Position numbers and translations under genes: made by a program
In this document: positions 33,168-42,300 of the stretch, in pieces
Numbering within the stretch: the stretch's first letter is position 1
Layout of the letters: each line of letters begins with the position of its first letter
The notes under the pieces: generated by a model
The model's database searches: none
Told to the model about the DNA's origin: nothing
What the model saw: only the letters and a program-made list of their open reading frames with translations
Assembly (NCBI RefSeq): GCF_037860755.1
Contig: NZ_JBBEOI010000005.1
Span: 1 to 62,854, forward strand
Direction of reading: 5' to 3'
Length of the DNA stretch: 62,854 nt
Origin: Aquipuribacter hungaricus
Lineage (GTDB): Bacteria > Actinomycetota > Actinomycetes > Actinomycetales > JBBAYJ01

Positions 33168-34866
33168 TCCGGTCGGCGGGGATGTAGCGCCAGGTCTCGG
33201 TCTCCCGCTTGACCTCGGCGCCGCCCTGCCGCCAGATCCGCGTGGTGTCGATGGTGAACCCGTCGATCGGGCTCTGGCCGCGGCAGTCTGACGACGGGTC
33301 GTACACGGTGGTGCCCGAGGTCGCGGAGTAGCGGCCGGAGCTCACGGCCTCCACGTCCCACGTCTTGGTGCCCCAGAAGGTCACGGTGATCTGGCCGCCG
33401 CCGACCCCGGCCTGGATCAGGATCGCCGTGCTGGTGTCGTTGCGGAACGCCATGTCGACCCGGGGGCTGTAGTTGAGCGTCGACTCGCGCCCGGCGGGGT
33501 AGCGCGGGATGTAGAGGCTGTGCGGCTTGAACGCCGTGATCTCCAGGCCGGCGAAGAAGGCGGCGTTGTAGGTCGTGGTGGCCACCTGCGACACCCCGCC
33601 CCCGACGCCCTCGGACAGGATGCCGTTGCTGATGACGCCCGCGGCGCGGTAGCCCTTCGCCGTCGTCCGCTCGCCGAGCGCGTCGTTGAGGCTGAACTCC
33701 TCGCCCGGCAGGACGAGGGTCCCGTCGATGGTGCGCGAGGCGACCGCGAGGTTGTTGGTCCGGTCGGGGTTGTCCGGGTAGTTCGTCGAGAAGGTGGACA
33801 CGACCTCCTTGACGCCGAGCGCCTGCGCCTCCTCGGTGGTGAGCTCCGGCTCGACGACGGCGCCCTCGACCACGGCCCGGCGGTCGGTGCCCGGCTGGAG
33901 GGCGGCCACCGACGCCTGCGACAGCGGTCCGGCCGGCAGCGAGCGGCCGAGCGCGCCGGGGACCACGGTGGGCGCGCCGCCGGCGAGCTCGATGCGCGCG
34001 TCCGCGGGGGCCTGCTCCAGGGCCGGGTCGACCGCCAGGGTCGCGGCACGCAGGGCGTCGCCGTCGACAGCGAGGCCCAGGGTGCCGCCCTCGCCCGGGT
34101 CCATCGCCAGGGTGGGCCCGAACTGCTCGGGGGCGAGCCCGACCTCGCGGTCGCCGACGACGACGACGAGCGGCGCCGCGACCGCGGCCTGGGCCAGCTC
34201 CATGCCGGCGTCGACGTCCTCCTGGCCGACCTGCACCGCGCGGGTGTCCGCGGGCAGCGGGACGGGCCCGTCGGTGGCCAGCCACATGGCGCGGACGGCG
34301 GCCGCGGCACCGGCGACGTCGACCTCGCGGCCCTCGACCGGCTCGACGCGGGTCGGCACGCCGCCGGGGAACGTGACGTCCCCGTCGACCGGCTCGACGC
34401 CCAGCCGGCCCGCGACCTCGGCGAGCGCCGCCTCGAGGGCGGGCTCGTCGACGTCGGTGGCCACCGAGAGGTCACCGGCGCCGACGACGTGACGCCACAT
34501 CCGCGCCGGCTCGAGCGAGAAGCCCGTCACCGAACCGACCGTGCTCGCCAGGTCGACGCCCAGGCCCGCGGCGGCGGGGTCGAGGGAGTCGACGTCCTCG
34601 CCGACCGAGACCTCGACGGGGTCCTCGGCGCGGGGGGCGACCTCGGCCTCGAGCAGGGCGACGGCGTCGTCGGCGGACCGGCCGCCGATGTCGACCCCGG
34701 CCGCCGAGGTGCCGAAGGGGACACGGTCGGCCAGCGCGTACGCGGCGCCGACGTAGACCCCGACGACGACCACGGCGACGGCCAGCAGGGCGAGCAGCGG
34801 CCCGACCCAGCCACGGCCGCCGGCCGAGCCGACGGTCTCCGGACGGGAGGTGGTGCTCGTGCTCAT
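33139..34866 (-). CDS. VanW family membrane protein (YoaR-like)
   Basis: 575 aa. A cytoplasmic N-terminus and one transmembrane helix (LLALLAVAVVVVGVYVGAAY) are followed by two putative peptidoglycan-binding YoaR-like domains (about 75-330) and a VanW domain (about 345-510: FSTNYPDNPDRTNNLAVAS, LNDALGERTTAKGYRAAGV, GGGVSQVATTTYNAAFFAGL). The family is linked to cell-wall and glycopeptide contexts but has no proven reaction. The ATG is at the boundary of a hairpin that ends the flavin reductase unit. Confidence 0.87.
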   Translation of the reverse strand: MSTSTTSRPETVGSAGGRGWVGPLLALLAVAVVVVGVYVGAAYALADRVPFGTSAAGVDIGGRSADDAVALLEAEVAPRAEDPVEVSVGEDVDSLDPAAAGLGVDLASTVGSVTGFSLEPARMWRHVVGAGDLSVATDVDEPALEAALAEVAGRLGVEPVDGDVTFPGGVPTRVEPVEGREVDVAGAAAAVRAMWLATDGPVPLPADTRAVQVGQEDVDAGMELAQAAVAAPLVVVVGDREVGLAPEQFGPTLAMDPGEGGTLGLAVDGDALRAATLAVDPALEQAPADARIELAGGAPTVVPGALGRSLPAGPLSQASVAALQPGTDRRAVVEGAVVEPELTTEEAQALGVKEVVSTFSTNYPDNPDRTNNLAVASRTIDGTLVLPGEEFSLNDALGERTTAKGYRAAGVISNGILSEGVGGGVSQVATTTYNAAFFAGLEITAFKPHSLYIPRYPAGRESTLNYSPRVDMAFRNDTSTAILIQAGVGGGQITVTFWGTKTWDVEAVSSGRYSATSGTTVYDPSSDCRGQSPIDGFTIDTTRIWRQGGAEVKRETETWRYIPADRIICGPRPAA

Positions 34867-34883
34867 GGGTACCCCGCAGTGGA

Positions 34884-34911
34884 CGCCGGGCGGGGGTCCC
34901 CCCGCCCGGCG
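34884..34911 (-). terminator. Hairpin between flavin reductase and VanW genes
   Basis: A 12-bp stem (34884-34895 with 34900-34911) with a 4-nt loop lies 74 nt past the flavin reductase stop and just upstream of the VanW start. Confidence 0.75.
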
Positions 34912-34984
34912 CCAGGATAGGTGCCGGACGGCGCATCCCTCGTGGGTCCGCGGCAGGCCGTCGGGAACGAATGGGTAACGGGGG

Positions 34985-35614
34985 TCAGAGCGGGCCGGTC
35001 AGGCCCCGGTACCCGCTGGCGAACCAGACGAGCGGGGCGGCGTCCTCGACGTCGCCGTCGAGCTCGAGGCCCCGGACGGCGCCGACGACGATGGTGTGGT
35101 CGCCCGCGGGGTGGGCGGCCTCGACCTCGCACTCCATCCGGACCAGGCTGCCCCGGACCAGCGGCAGCCCGAGCACGGCGCCCGTGACCGTGGGCACCCG
35201 GGACAGCTGGCCGACCAGCGGCCGGCCCCGGCTGGCGAGCCACGAGCTGACCCGGGTCTGGTCGGCGGCGAGGACGGACACCCCGAACCGGCCGTCGTCC
35301 AGCACGGCGTCGTGCACGCGGGAGTCCTGCTCGAGGCAGACCAACAAGGTGGGCGGGTCCAGGCTCACCGAGGTGACCGAGTTGGCCGTCATGGCGTGCG
35401 GGTGCCGGCCCCGGGCGGTGACCACCGTGACGCCGGTCGGGTAGCGCGACATCGCGGCGCGGAAGCCGTCGCGGTCGACGGGGACGGCGGGCTGCGGGCC
35501 GTCGGCCTGTGGCGCGTCGGTCTGTGGTGCGCCGGTCTGTGGCGCTCCGGTCTGTGGCGCGTCGGACTGCGGGCCGTCGGTCACCGGGCCGTCGGTTACG
35601 GGGCCGTCGGTCAC
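34985..35614 (-). CDS. Flavin reductase family protein with pentapeptide-repeat N-terminus
   Basis: 209 aa from the GTG overlapping the upstream stop (GTGA). The flavin reductase domain (about 50-205) shows FRAAMSRYPTGVTVVTARGR, HAMTANSVTSVSLDPPTLLV and the end VWFASGYRGL. It should bind FMN/FAD and supply reduced flavin to a monooxygenase or act as a stand-alone reductase. The first 45 residues are nine pentapeptides of the type VTDGP/QTGAP, coded by a 15-bp repeat. Further GTG codons lie within the repeat, so the true N-terminus may be shorter. Confidence 0.85.
   Translation of the reverse strand: MTDGPVTDGPVTDGPQSDAPQTGAPQTGAPQTDAPQADGPQPAVPVDRDGFRAAMSRYPTGVTVVTARGRHPHAMTANSVTSVSLDPPTLLVCLEQDSRVHDAVLDDGRFGVSVLAADQTRVSSWLASRGRPLVGQLSRVPTVTGAVLGLPLVRGSLVRMECEVEAAHPAGDHTIVVGAVRGLELDGDVEDAAPLVWFASGYRGLTGPL
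35480..35614 (-). repeat. 15-bp coding repeats at the start of the flavin reductase gene
   Basis: Nine 15-bp units code for VTDGP, VTDGP, VTDGP, QSDAP, QTGAP, QTGAP, QTDAP, QADGP and QPAVP. Two of them begin with a GTG codon in frame, so repeat number could change the translation start as well as length. Confidence 0.88.
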
Positions 35615-36090
35615 CGGGTGGCCCCCGCCCGGGCGCGCGCCGGGCCGCCGGCCGACCGCTGCCGGGCGCGCAGGCCGACTGCCGTGGCCATCGGGGCGGC
35701 GAAGGCGGGCAGCAGCACCGCGAGCAGGATCCAGGCGGTCGACTCCGGCAGCCCGGTGAGGACGAGGTCGCCCTCGGCGGTGGGGAGCAGGAGCAGGCCC
35801 AGGACCACGCCCCGCCCGGCCGCCACCGCGAGCAGGGCGTGCCCGGGACCCGGCCGCCTGCCCAGGCTGGCCGCCGCGACCATGACGTCGCAGGCGAGCA
35901 CCATGCCCAGCGCCAGCAGCACCCCGTACGGGACGAGGACGCCGAGCACGCCCTCCCGGGCCAGGTGGACGGCGGTGCCGAGCAGACCGGTCAGGGCGCC
36001 GAGCAGGAGCAGGGCCACGGTAGGACCGGCCGTCGCCCGGAGGACGGACCTCCCGCCACGGCGGCGGGCGTCGTCCCCGGCGGTCGGCAC
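35611..36090 (-). CDS. Small membrane protein with four hydrophobic segments
   Basis: 159 aa. Four hydrophobic segments are seen (VALLLLGALTGLLGTAV, LVPYGVLLALGMVLACDVMV, LLAVAAGRGVVLGLLLL, AWILLAVLLPAFAAPMATAV) with a basic C-terminus. I recognise no conserved domain. The GTG at 36090 is preceded by TACCCT and 6 nt (leaderless). Its stop overlaps the flavin reductase start, so the pair forms one transcript. A homologous pattern (small membrane protein beside mshB) exists in other actinobacteria. Confidence 0.7.
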   Translation of the reverse strand: MPTAGDDARRRGGRSVLRATAGPTVALLLLGALTGLLGTAVHLAREGVLGVLVPYGVLLALGMVLACDVMVAAASLGRRPGPGHALLAVAAGRGVVLGLLLLPTAEGDLVLTGLPESTAWILLAVLLPAFAAPMATAVGLRARQRSAGGPARARAGATR

Positions 36091-36122
36091 CGGCCCAGGG
36101 TAGGGCCGTCGTCGGGACCCGG

Positions 36123-38093
36123 TCAGCGGGTCCGGGTCCCGACGACGGAGCGCAGGTCGACCACCTCGACGGCGGCCGGCTGGAGGTCCGGGACGTCGCC
36201 CAGCGGCGACGGGCCCTGGGCCGCGGCGGCCTCGAGGACGTCCGTGATCTCGTGGCCGACGAGCTCGTGCCGCTCGAGCAGCGCGTCGCGCAGCGCCTCG
36301 ACCAGGTGGCGGTGCTGCACGAGCAGGCCGCGGACGGCGCCCTTCTGCTCGTGCAGCAGGGCCTCGACCTCCGCGCGCGCCGACCGGTCGCCGAGCACCT
36401 GCGACACGAGCCCGCCGCCGAACGGCCCGCCGCCGGCACCGACGAGGGACACCAGCGACTCGCCCATCCCGGCCGCGCCGACCATCTGCGCCGCCGTGGC
36501 CGTCGCGAAGGCCAGGTCTCCCCCGGGCCCGGTCGACACGTCGCCGAAGAACAGCTCCTCGGCCACCTGGCCGCCGAAGGCGATCTGCACCATGCCGGCC
36601 AGCTCCGAGCGGGAGCGGGTGTAGACGTCCTCGCGGTCCCCGTGCGCGAGCAGCCCGAGGGAGCCGGCGCGCTTGATGATCGTGAGGATCTCCAGCCGGC
36701 GGGCGGGCGCCACGAGCCAGGCGACGGTCGCGTGCCCCGCCTCGTGGGTGGCGATGAGGCGCTCCTCGTGGGCGGTGTAGCCGACGGGGTGGCCGAGGCC
36801 GACCTCGACGAGCATGCGGGCCCGCTCGAGGTCCTTCCAGCCCATCCGTCCGCCACCGCGCGCCATGGCGCCGATGAGCGCCTCGTCGAGCAGGTTCTCG
36901 ATCATCACGGGGGTGTAGCCCTGGGTGACCCCGGCCAGCGCGTCGCGGCGCTCCGGGTCGTCGAGCTCGGGGGCGTGGCGCTTGGTCGCCAGGTAGAAGT
37001 CGATGATCTCGCGGCGGCCGCCCTTGTCCGGGGCGTCGAAGGCGAGACGCCGGTCGAAGCGGCCGGGGCGCAGGAGCGCCGGGTCGAGGGCGTCGGCGCG
37101 GTTGGTCGCGGCGATGAGGAGGATGTCGGCCGTCGGCGTGCGGGGCCGCGCGAGGCGACGGTGCTCCGGCAGCACGAGGTTGAGGGTGTCGACGACCCAG
37201 CGGTGCACCCGCTGCGACGGCGACGGGGTGTCGAAGGACTGCATCTGCACGAGGAGCTCGTTGACGACGCCGCCGACGCCCTCGCTGGTCATCGCCGTGG
37301 TGACGCTGCCGGCCGGGTGCACGAGGCCCGCCGTGCTCGTGCCGGTGGCCGCCCCGGACAGCACGGTCCCGCCGAGGCCGGCCAGGCCGCCGCAGGACAC
37401 GTGGTGGGAGCCGACGGGGTGCCAGGCCGTGCTGGCCTGCATGCCGCCGCGCACCGTGGCGATCGCGTCGATCTCCTCGATGAAGCCGATGGCGCCGCCC
37501 TCGGCGCGGGCGGCCTTCCGCAGCGCGGCGAAGTAGCTGCGGATCTTGCCCGCGGTCGCGCCGTAGTACATGGACTGGAACGAGGTCGCGGAGACGAAGA
37601 GGAACGGGACGCCGGCCTCGCGGGCCATCGCCTTGGCGGTGTACGTCTTGCCGGTACCGGGGGGGCCCTCGAAGAGCACGCCCCGGCGGGGGGTCCCGCC
37701 CAGCTCTTCGCGGAACGAGCGGCCGCCGAGGAACAGGTCGAGGGTGCGCTCCACCTCGTCGCGCACCGGGCCGAGACCCTTGACGTCGTCGAGGGTGACG
37801 TCGATGTCCTCGGGGCGGTAGGTGACGTGCGGGCTCCGCCGGGCGGCGACCTGGGTGCCGATCAGGGCCAGCAGCATGACGAGGAAGAACACCCCGACGA
37901 TGAGGTACAGCGGGTCGACCACGGGCATGGCCGGCAGCAGCGGCTGGTCGGTCACCGCACGCCACGACGCCCACGCCAGGACCGGCAGCAGGACCAGCGC
38001 GAGGCGTCCGAGCCGGCGCTGGCGCAGCCGCTCGCGGGCGACGCCGACGTCCCGGCCGGACCGCGCGCGGACCATGGGCGCTCGTCTGCTCAT
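36123..38093 (-). CDS. FtsH-like AAA+ zinc metalloprotease, divergent paralogue
   Basis: 656 aa. Two N-terminal helices (about 30-45, 61-80) precede the AAA domain: Walker A GPPGTGKT (143-150), Walker B FIEEIDAIA (204-212; FIDEIDAIG in ordinary FtsH) and AATNRADALDPALLRPGRFD. The protease motif HEAGH is at 450-454 with the third-ligand region GGDLAFAT. Compared with FtsH there are two insertions, about 213-275 (Gly/Ser/Thr/Ala-rich) and 287-322. GGAGG lies before the ATG at 38093. Expected to degrade membrane or cytoplasmic proteins; a function distinct from the housekeeping FtsH is likely. Confidence 0.85.
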   Translation of the reverse strand: MSRRAPMVRARSGRDVGVARERLRQRRLGRLALVLLPVLAWASWRAVTDQPLLPAMPVVDPLYLIVGVFFLVMLLALIGTQVAARRSPHVTYRPEDIDVTLDDVKGLGPVRDEVERTLDLFLGGRSFREELGGTPRRGVLFEGPPGTGKTYTAKAMAREAGVPFLFVSATSFQSMYYGATAGKIRSYFAALRKAARAEGGAIGFIEEIDAIATVRGGMQASTAWHPVGSHHVSCGGLAGLGGTVLSGAATGTSTAGLVHPAGSVTTAMTSEGVGGVVNELLVQMQSFDTPSPSQRVHRWVVDTLNLVLPEHRRLARPRTPTADILLIAATNRADALDPALLRPGRFDRRLAFDAPDKGGRREIIDFYLATKRHAPELDDPERRDALAGVTQGYTPVMIENLLDEALIGAMARGGGRMGWKDLERARMLVEVGLGHPVGYTAHEERLIATHEAGHATVAWLVAPARRLEILTIIKRAGSLGLLAHGDREDVYTRSRSELAGMVQIAFGGQVAEELFFGDVSTGPGGDLAFATATAAQMVGAAGMGESLVSLVGAGGGPFGGGLVSQVLGDRSARAEVEALLHEQKGAVRGLLVQHRHLVEALRDALLERHELVGHEITDVLEAAAAQGPSPLGDVPDLQPAAVEVVDLRSVVGTRTR

Positions 38094-38213
38094 GCTGACC
38101 TCCTGGGTGACGGGGAGGGGTCTCCCACCCGCGGGCACCAGCCTCACCCCGACGAGCCGGTCGCGACAGCCCGCAGATGCTCTGACCTGCGGGTATGCAC
38201 CCCGGTTCACCCG

Positions 38214-38232
38214 CGCGGGGCAGCGCCCCGCG
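38214..38232 (-). terminator. Hairpin downstream of mshB
   Basis: CGCGGGGC (38214-38221) pairs with GCCCCGCG (38225-38232) around a 3-nt loop, 30 nt past the mshB stop and upstream of the FtsH-like gene. Confidence 0.6.
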
Positions 38233-38261
38233 ACGGCCCCGCACTCAGCGTGAGCGGGCCG

Positions 38262-39275
38262 TCACCCGTGCGGCGGAGCGGCGGGGCGGGTGCCCGCAGG
38301 GAGCAGGAGGGCGCGCAGCGGGTCGTCCACCGCGAGCGCGAGGGGCTCCGCGGCGGGTGCCACCGGACGGAGGAGCTGTCCCGCCTCGTCGCCGGTGAGC
38401 GGCTGGGGCACGTCGTTGGAGAGGGCGAGGGCGGCTGAGCCCGGCGCGTCGTCGAGCACGGTCGCCTGGCTGGGCAGCGCCCGCAGCGCGGCGGCCTTGG
38501 ACGCCAGCCAGGCGCCGGCGCGGACGGTGGCGTCGATGTCGGCGGGCGGGACGAACAGGTGCGGCAGCGGGCCGTCGGGGTCCCACGCGGCGGGGTCGGC
38601 GCGGTGACGGAGCCAGGACCGGAGCGCGTCGGCGTCCGCAGCGGCGCCGTAGACCCAGGGGACGGTCCAGGCGGCGGCCTTCGCGGGGGCGGCGTCAGCG
38701 GCGCCGTCCGTGTCGGTGGCGGTGTCGGCGGCCAGGTCGAGCGCCCTCAGGGTCACCCGGTGCGCCATCACGTGGTCGGGGTGCCCGTAGCCCCCGTGGG
38801 GGCCGTAGGTGAGCACGACGTGCGGCCGGCGCCGCCTGACCAGACCGGCCAGCCGTGCCGCTGCCTCGTCGAGGTCGGCCACCGCGAAGCAGTCCGGGCG
38901 GACGTCGGGCGGCACCGCGGCGCGCCCGCCGGGCAGCACCACCATCCCGCTGTCGCGGTACCGGTCCGCCTGCCTCCGGGTTCCCGCCGCCGCCGGGAGC
39001 CCGTCGAGGTACGTGTGCGCGACCCGTCCGCCGGTCCCCGCCGCCAGGGCGTCGAGCGCGGCGGCGAGCTCGGCCTCGCGGAGCTCGGCGAGGGTGTCGT
39101 CCCGGTGGCTGGTGCGGTGCTGCTCGGCGTCGCCGATCACCTCGCCCTCCTCGCCCCGGGTGCACGTGACGAGGTCGACCTCGTGGCCGTGGGCCAGCGC
39201 GGCGGCGACGGTGGCGCCGTGGGTGAGCGTCTCGTCGTCGGGGTGGGCATGGACGAGGAGGAGCCGGAGGGTCAC
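38262..39275 (-). CDS. mshB: N-acetyl-1-D-myo-inositol-2-amino-2-deoxyglucopyranoside deacetylase
   Basis: 337 aa. It removes acetate from GlcNAc-inositol in mycothiol synthesis. Zinc motifs are VHAHPDDE near the start and YGHPDHVMAH (GYGHPDH). The LmbE-like core spans about 1-190; the C-terminal part is variable and alanine-rich. CAGACT lies 6 nt before the GTG at 39275, so it may be leaderless. The gene order typA ... mshB ... fdxC is kept with M. tuberculosis. Confidence 0.9.
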   Translation of the reverse strand: MTLRLLLVHAHPDDETLTHGATVAAALAHGHEVDLVTCTRGEEGEVIGDAEQHRTSHRDDTLAELREAELAAALDALAAGTGGRVAHTYLDGLPAAAGTRRQADRYRDSGMVVLPGGRAAVPPDVRPDCFAVADLDEAAARLAGLVRRRRPHVVLTYGPHGGYGHPDHVMAHRVTLRALDLAADTATDTDGAADAAPAKAAAWTVPWVYGAAADADALRSWLRHRADPAAWDPDGPLPHLFVPPADIDATVRAGAWLASKAAALRALPSQATVLDDAPGSAALALSNDVPQPLTGDEAGQLLRPVAPAAEPLALAVDDPLRALLLPAGTRPAAPPHG

Positions 39276-39352
39276 GGCGACAGTCTGGCGCGGCGGTCGT
39301 GGCGCAGCCGGACTGGCCCGGGGACCGAGGTCCCCGGGCCCGCCCCGGCCGG

Positions 39353-42300
39353 TCAGCTCCTGCAGTCGCGCGCGGGGTGCGGCACCTCCCGGGTCGTCGT
39401 GACCTCGGCACCGTCCAGCTCGCCCGTGATCGTCACGGTGCTGCTGCCGGCAGGCACCGTCGCCGTCCGGGTGGCGAAGACCCGGAACGCGGACCCCCCG
39501 GGCTGCACGGCGCGCAGGGTCCGGCTGCCGTACGGGGTGACGACCGCGACCGACACGGGGCTCTCGCCGCGGTTGGTGACGGTGACCCGCAGGACGCCCG
39601 TCCGTGCCGCGAGGCACCGGACCTCGGCCGCGACGTCCACGGCGAGCTCCGCCGGGACGTCGAGCTCGGCGGTCGCGACGGACGCCTCGAGGATGCCGTA
39701 CCCGAGGAACTCGGCCGTGACCGTCTGCCGCCCGGGGACGCTCGGCAGGGTGACGGTCGCCCGCCCGTCCTCCAGGTACACCGTCTCCGACCACGGGCCG
39801 ACGGTGAACCTGACCTGGCCGCCGGTCTCGAAGGTGTCCTGCGCTGCCACGACCGCCGTGGCGGTCGCGGTCCCCCCGACCGGGTCGCGGTCGACGGTGA
39901 GCGCGGTGGTGGTGGCGACGTCCTCGTTGGGGATGCCCCGGATGTCGTTCCACTCCCGCAGCGTGATCGGGATGACGGTCCCGTGCCGCGGCCGCGGGAC
40001 ACCGGCGTTGGTCATGGTGATGGTCTTCGGCTCCCAGGTCGGTGCCTCGATGTCGGCCGAGCAGGCACCCTGGTAGCCGCCGCCGTCGGAGTACCGGTCC
40101 CCCCACAGGTAGAACTGGCCGGGGCAGGCGGTGTCGCCGGGGTTCGCCCGGAACACCACGGGACCCTCGTAGGCCTGCTCGGCCACCCACGTCGTCCGGC
40201 CCAGGGCCGGGGCGACGAGGGTCCACGCGTCGAGGTCGGTCTCGAGGAAGTCGGTGTTCTTCTCGGAGAAGATGTCCGACCCGGCGTTGCCCGCCTCGTT
40301 CTTGGTGAAGCGGTAGTACTGGTCGCCCACCTTGATCGCGGTGGTGTCGATGCGCGACAGGGGTGCCGGGTCCTGCCAGACCCTCGCCTCGGAGAAGGTC
40401 TGGAAGTCGCGGGTCAGGGCGTACCACATCTGGGCGTTGCCCTGGCCGGTCCGGTTGACAGGGTCGTCCCACAGCGACTGAGCCCAGAACACGGCGTAGG
40501 CCCCGATCTCCTCGATCCACAGCGACTCCGGCGCGAACGCGTTGCCGGCGTCGTCGGGCGCGACCTCGACGTGGCGCTGGGGCGTCCAGGTCACGAGGTC
40601 GTGGGACTCGAACACCTCGATGTACTGGGTGTCGTTGATGTCGTACCCGCCCTGGTCGTACCAGTTGAGGTCCGTGGCGATCATGTAGAACGTGTCGCCG
40701 TCCGGGGAGCGGACGATGTGCGGGTCGCGCAGGCCCTGGTCGCCCAGCTGCGAGACGAGGGACGGCCGTCCGCCGGTGAGCCCCGTCCAGTTCAGGGCGT
40801 CGTTCCCGTCCGACGTGGCGAACATGATCTGCTCGCCGTCGGCGATGTTCTCGCCCTTGAAGTAGCCGAGGAAGTAGCGCTCGTCCTCCTCCTCGCGGGG
40901 CAGGGCCCGGACGGTGACCGGGAAGGTCCGGGTCGAGGCCGCGTCGCCGCGCCGCACCGTGGCGGTCAGGGTGCCCTCGACGGCCGGACGCCCGTAGCCC
41001 GGGCGCGTGACCTCGCCGGTCGGGGTGATGAGGTCGGTCGTCGAGGACCAGGTGACGGCGGACCCGAAGCCGCCCTCGGCGGGAAGGTCGAGGTCGCCGC
41101 GGACGTCGTCGGTGGAGTACAGGACCAGGTCGGCGCTGTCGCGGGCCACGGCGTCGGCGTCGTCGAACTCGGCCTCCACGGTGACCTGGATCTCGCGCAC
41201 GGTGACGTCCTGCGCACCCTTGCGGAGAGTGGCGGTGAGGGTCACCGTGGCGTCGGGCTGACCGGACGCCGGTCGGGTGACGCGGCCGACGACGGGCACC
41301 TTCGGGGCGGTGGCGGGCGGGGTGGAGACGTCGACCACGGACGGGTCGGAGCTCGTCCACGTGATCGAGGACCCGGCGACCGACCCCAGCTCGGGCAGGA
41401 CGAGGTCCCGGACGACCGAGCCGGTGTCGCCCAGGTCGATGGCCGCCGCATCGGCGCGCACCCCGGTCGACACGGTCTCCTCCGCCAGGGCCAGCACCTC
41501 GTCCACGCCGACCGCCCGGTCGTAGACCCGGAAGTCCGCGATCGTGCCGCGGAAGGAGTAGTGGCCGGCGACCTGCGACCGCGCCAGGAAGTTGCAGCCG
41601 GTGCCCTCGGGGCTGACCGACGGCGGGGTGGTGAGGCCCGTGGCCTGCGCGTACCGCACGCCGTCGACGTACACCGTCCCGGTCCAGGTGGTGCCGCCGG
41701 CCTCGAGCGCCTGCGTGTAGGTGACGTGCTTCCAGGCACCCTCGAGCAGGCGGCCACCGGCCTGCATGATGCTGCGGTCGCCGACCACGACGCGGAAGCG
41801 CGAGCCGGGGCGCGGTGCCGTGTTCGAGGCCCAGATCGAGCCCTGCGCGCCGGTGCCGACGTCGCACGAGCCCGTCCCGCCGCCGAAGCCGAACATCTGG
41901 TGGTTGCCGACGTTCGCCGGGTCCACCCGCACCTCGTAGTCGACGGTGAGCTCGCGCATGCCGGCCGTGATGTCGTCCGGCAGCCGGACGTACGCACCGG
42001 TGAGCGAGCTCTCGTAGGAGCCCGGGTTGAAGCGCACGCCCCGCCCAGTGAGCTCGGCCTTGTCCGGGTTGACCAGGGTGGCCGCGACGCCGGACGAGCC
42101 GGTGTTGGCCAGCGTAGTACCGCTGGTCTCGTCGAGCTCGAACTCGTGCACCAGGCCCGCCCGCAGCTGGGCGTCGGGGATGTCGACGCGCGGGAGCACC
42201 GTGACGACGAACGACCGGGCGGCTGTCGCACCCCGCTGGGTGACGGTGGCGGTCAGGGTGGCCGTCGCGGCCGGCGCACCCACGGCGGGGCGGGTGGCGC

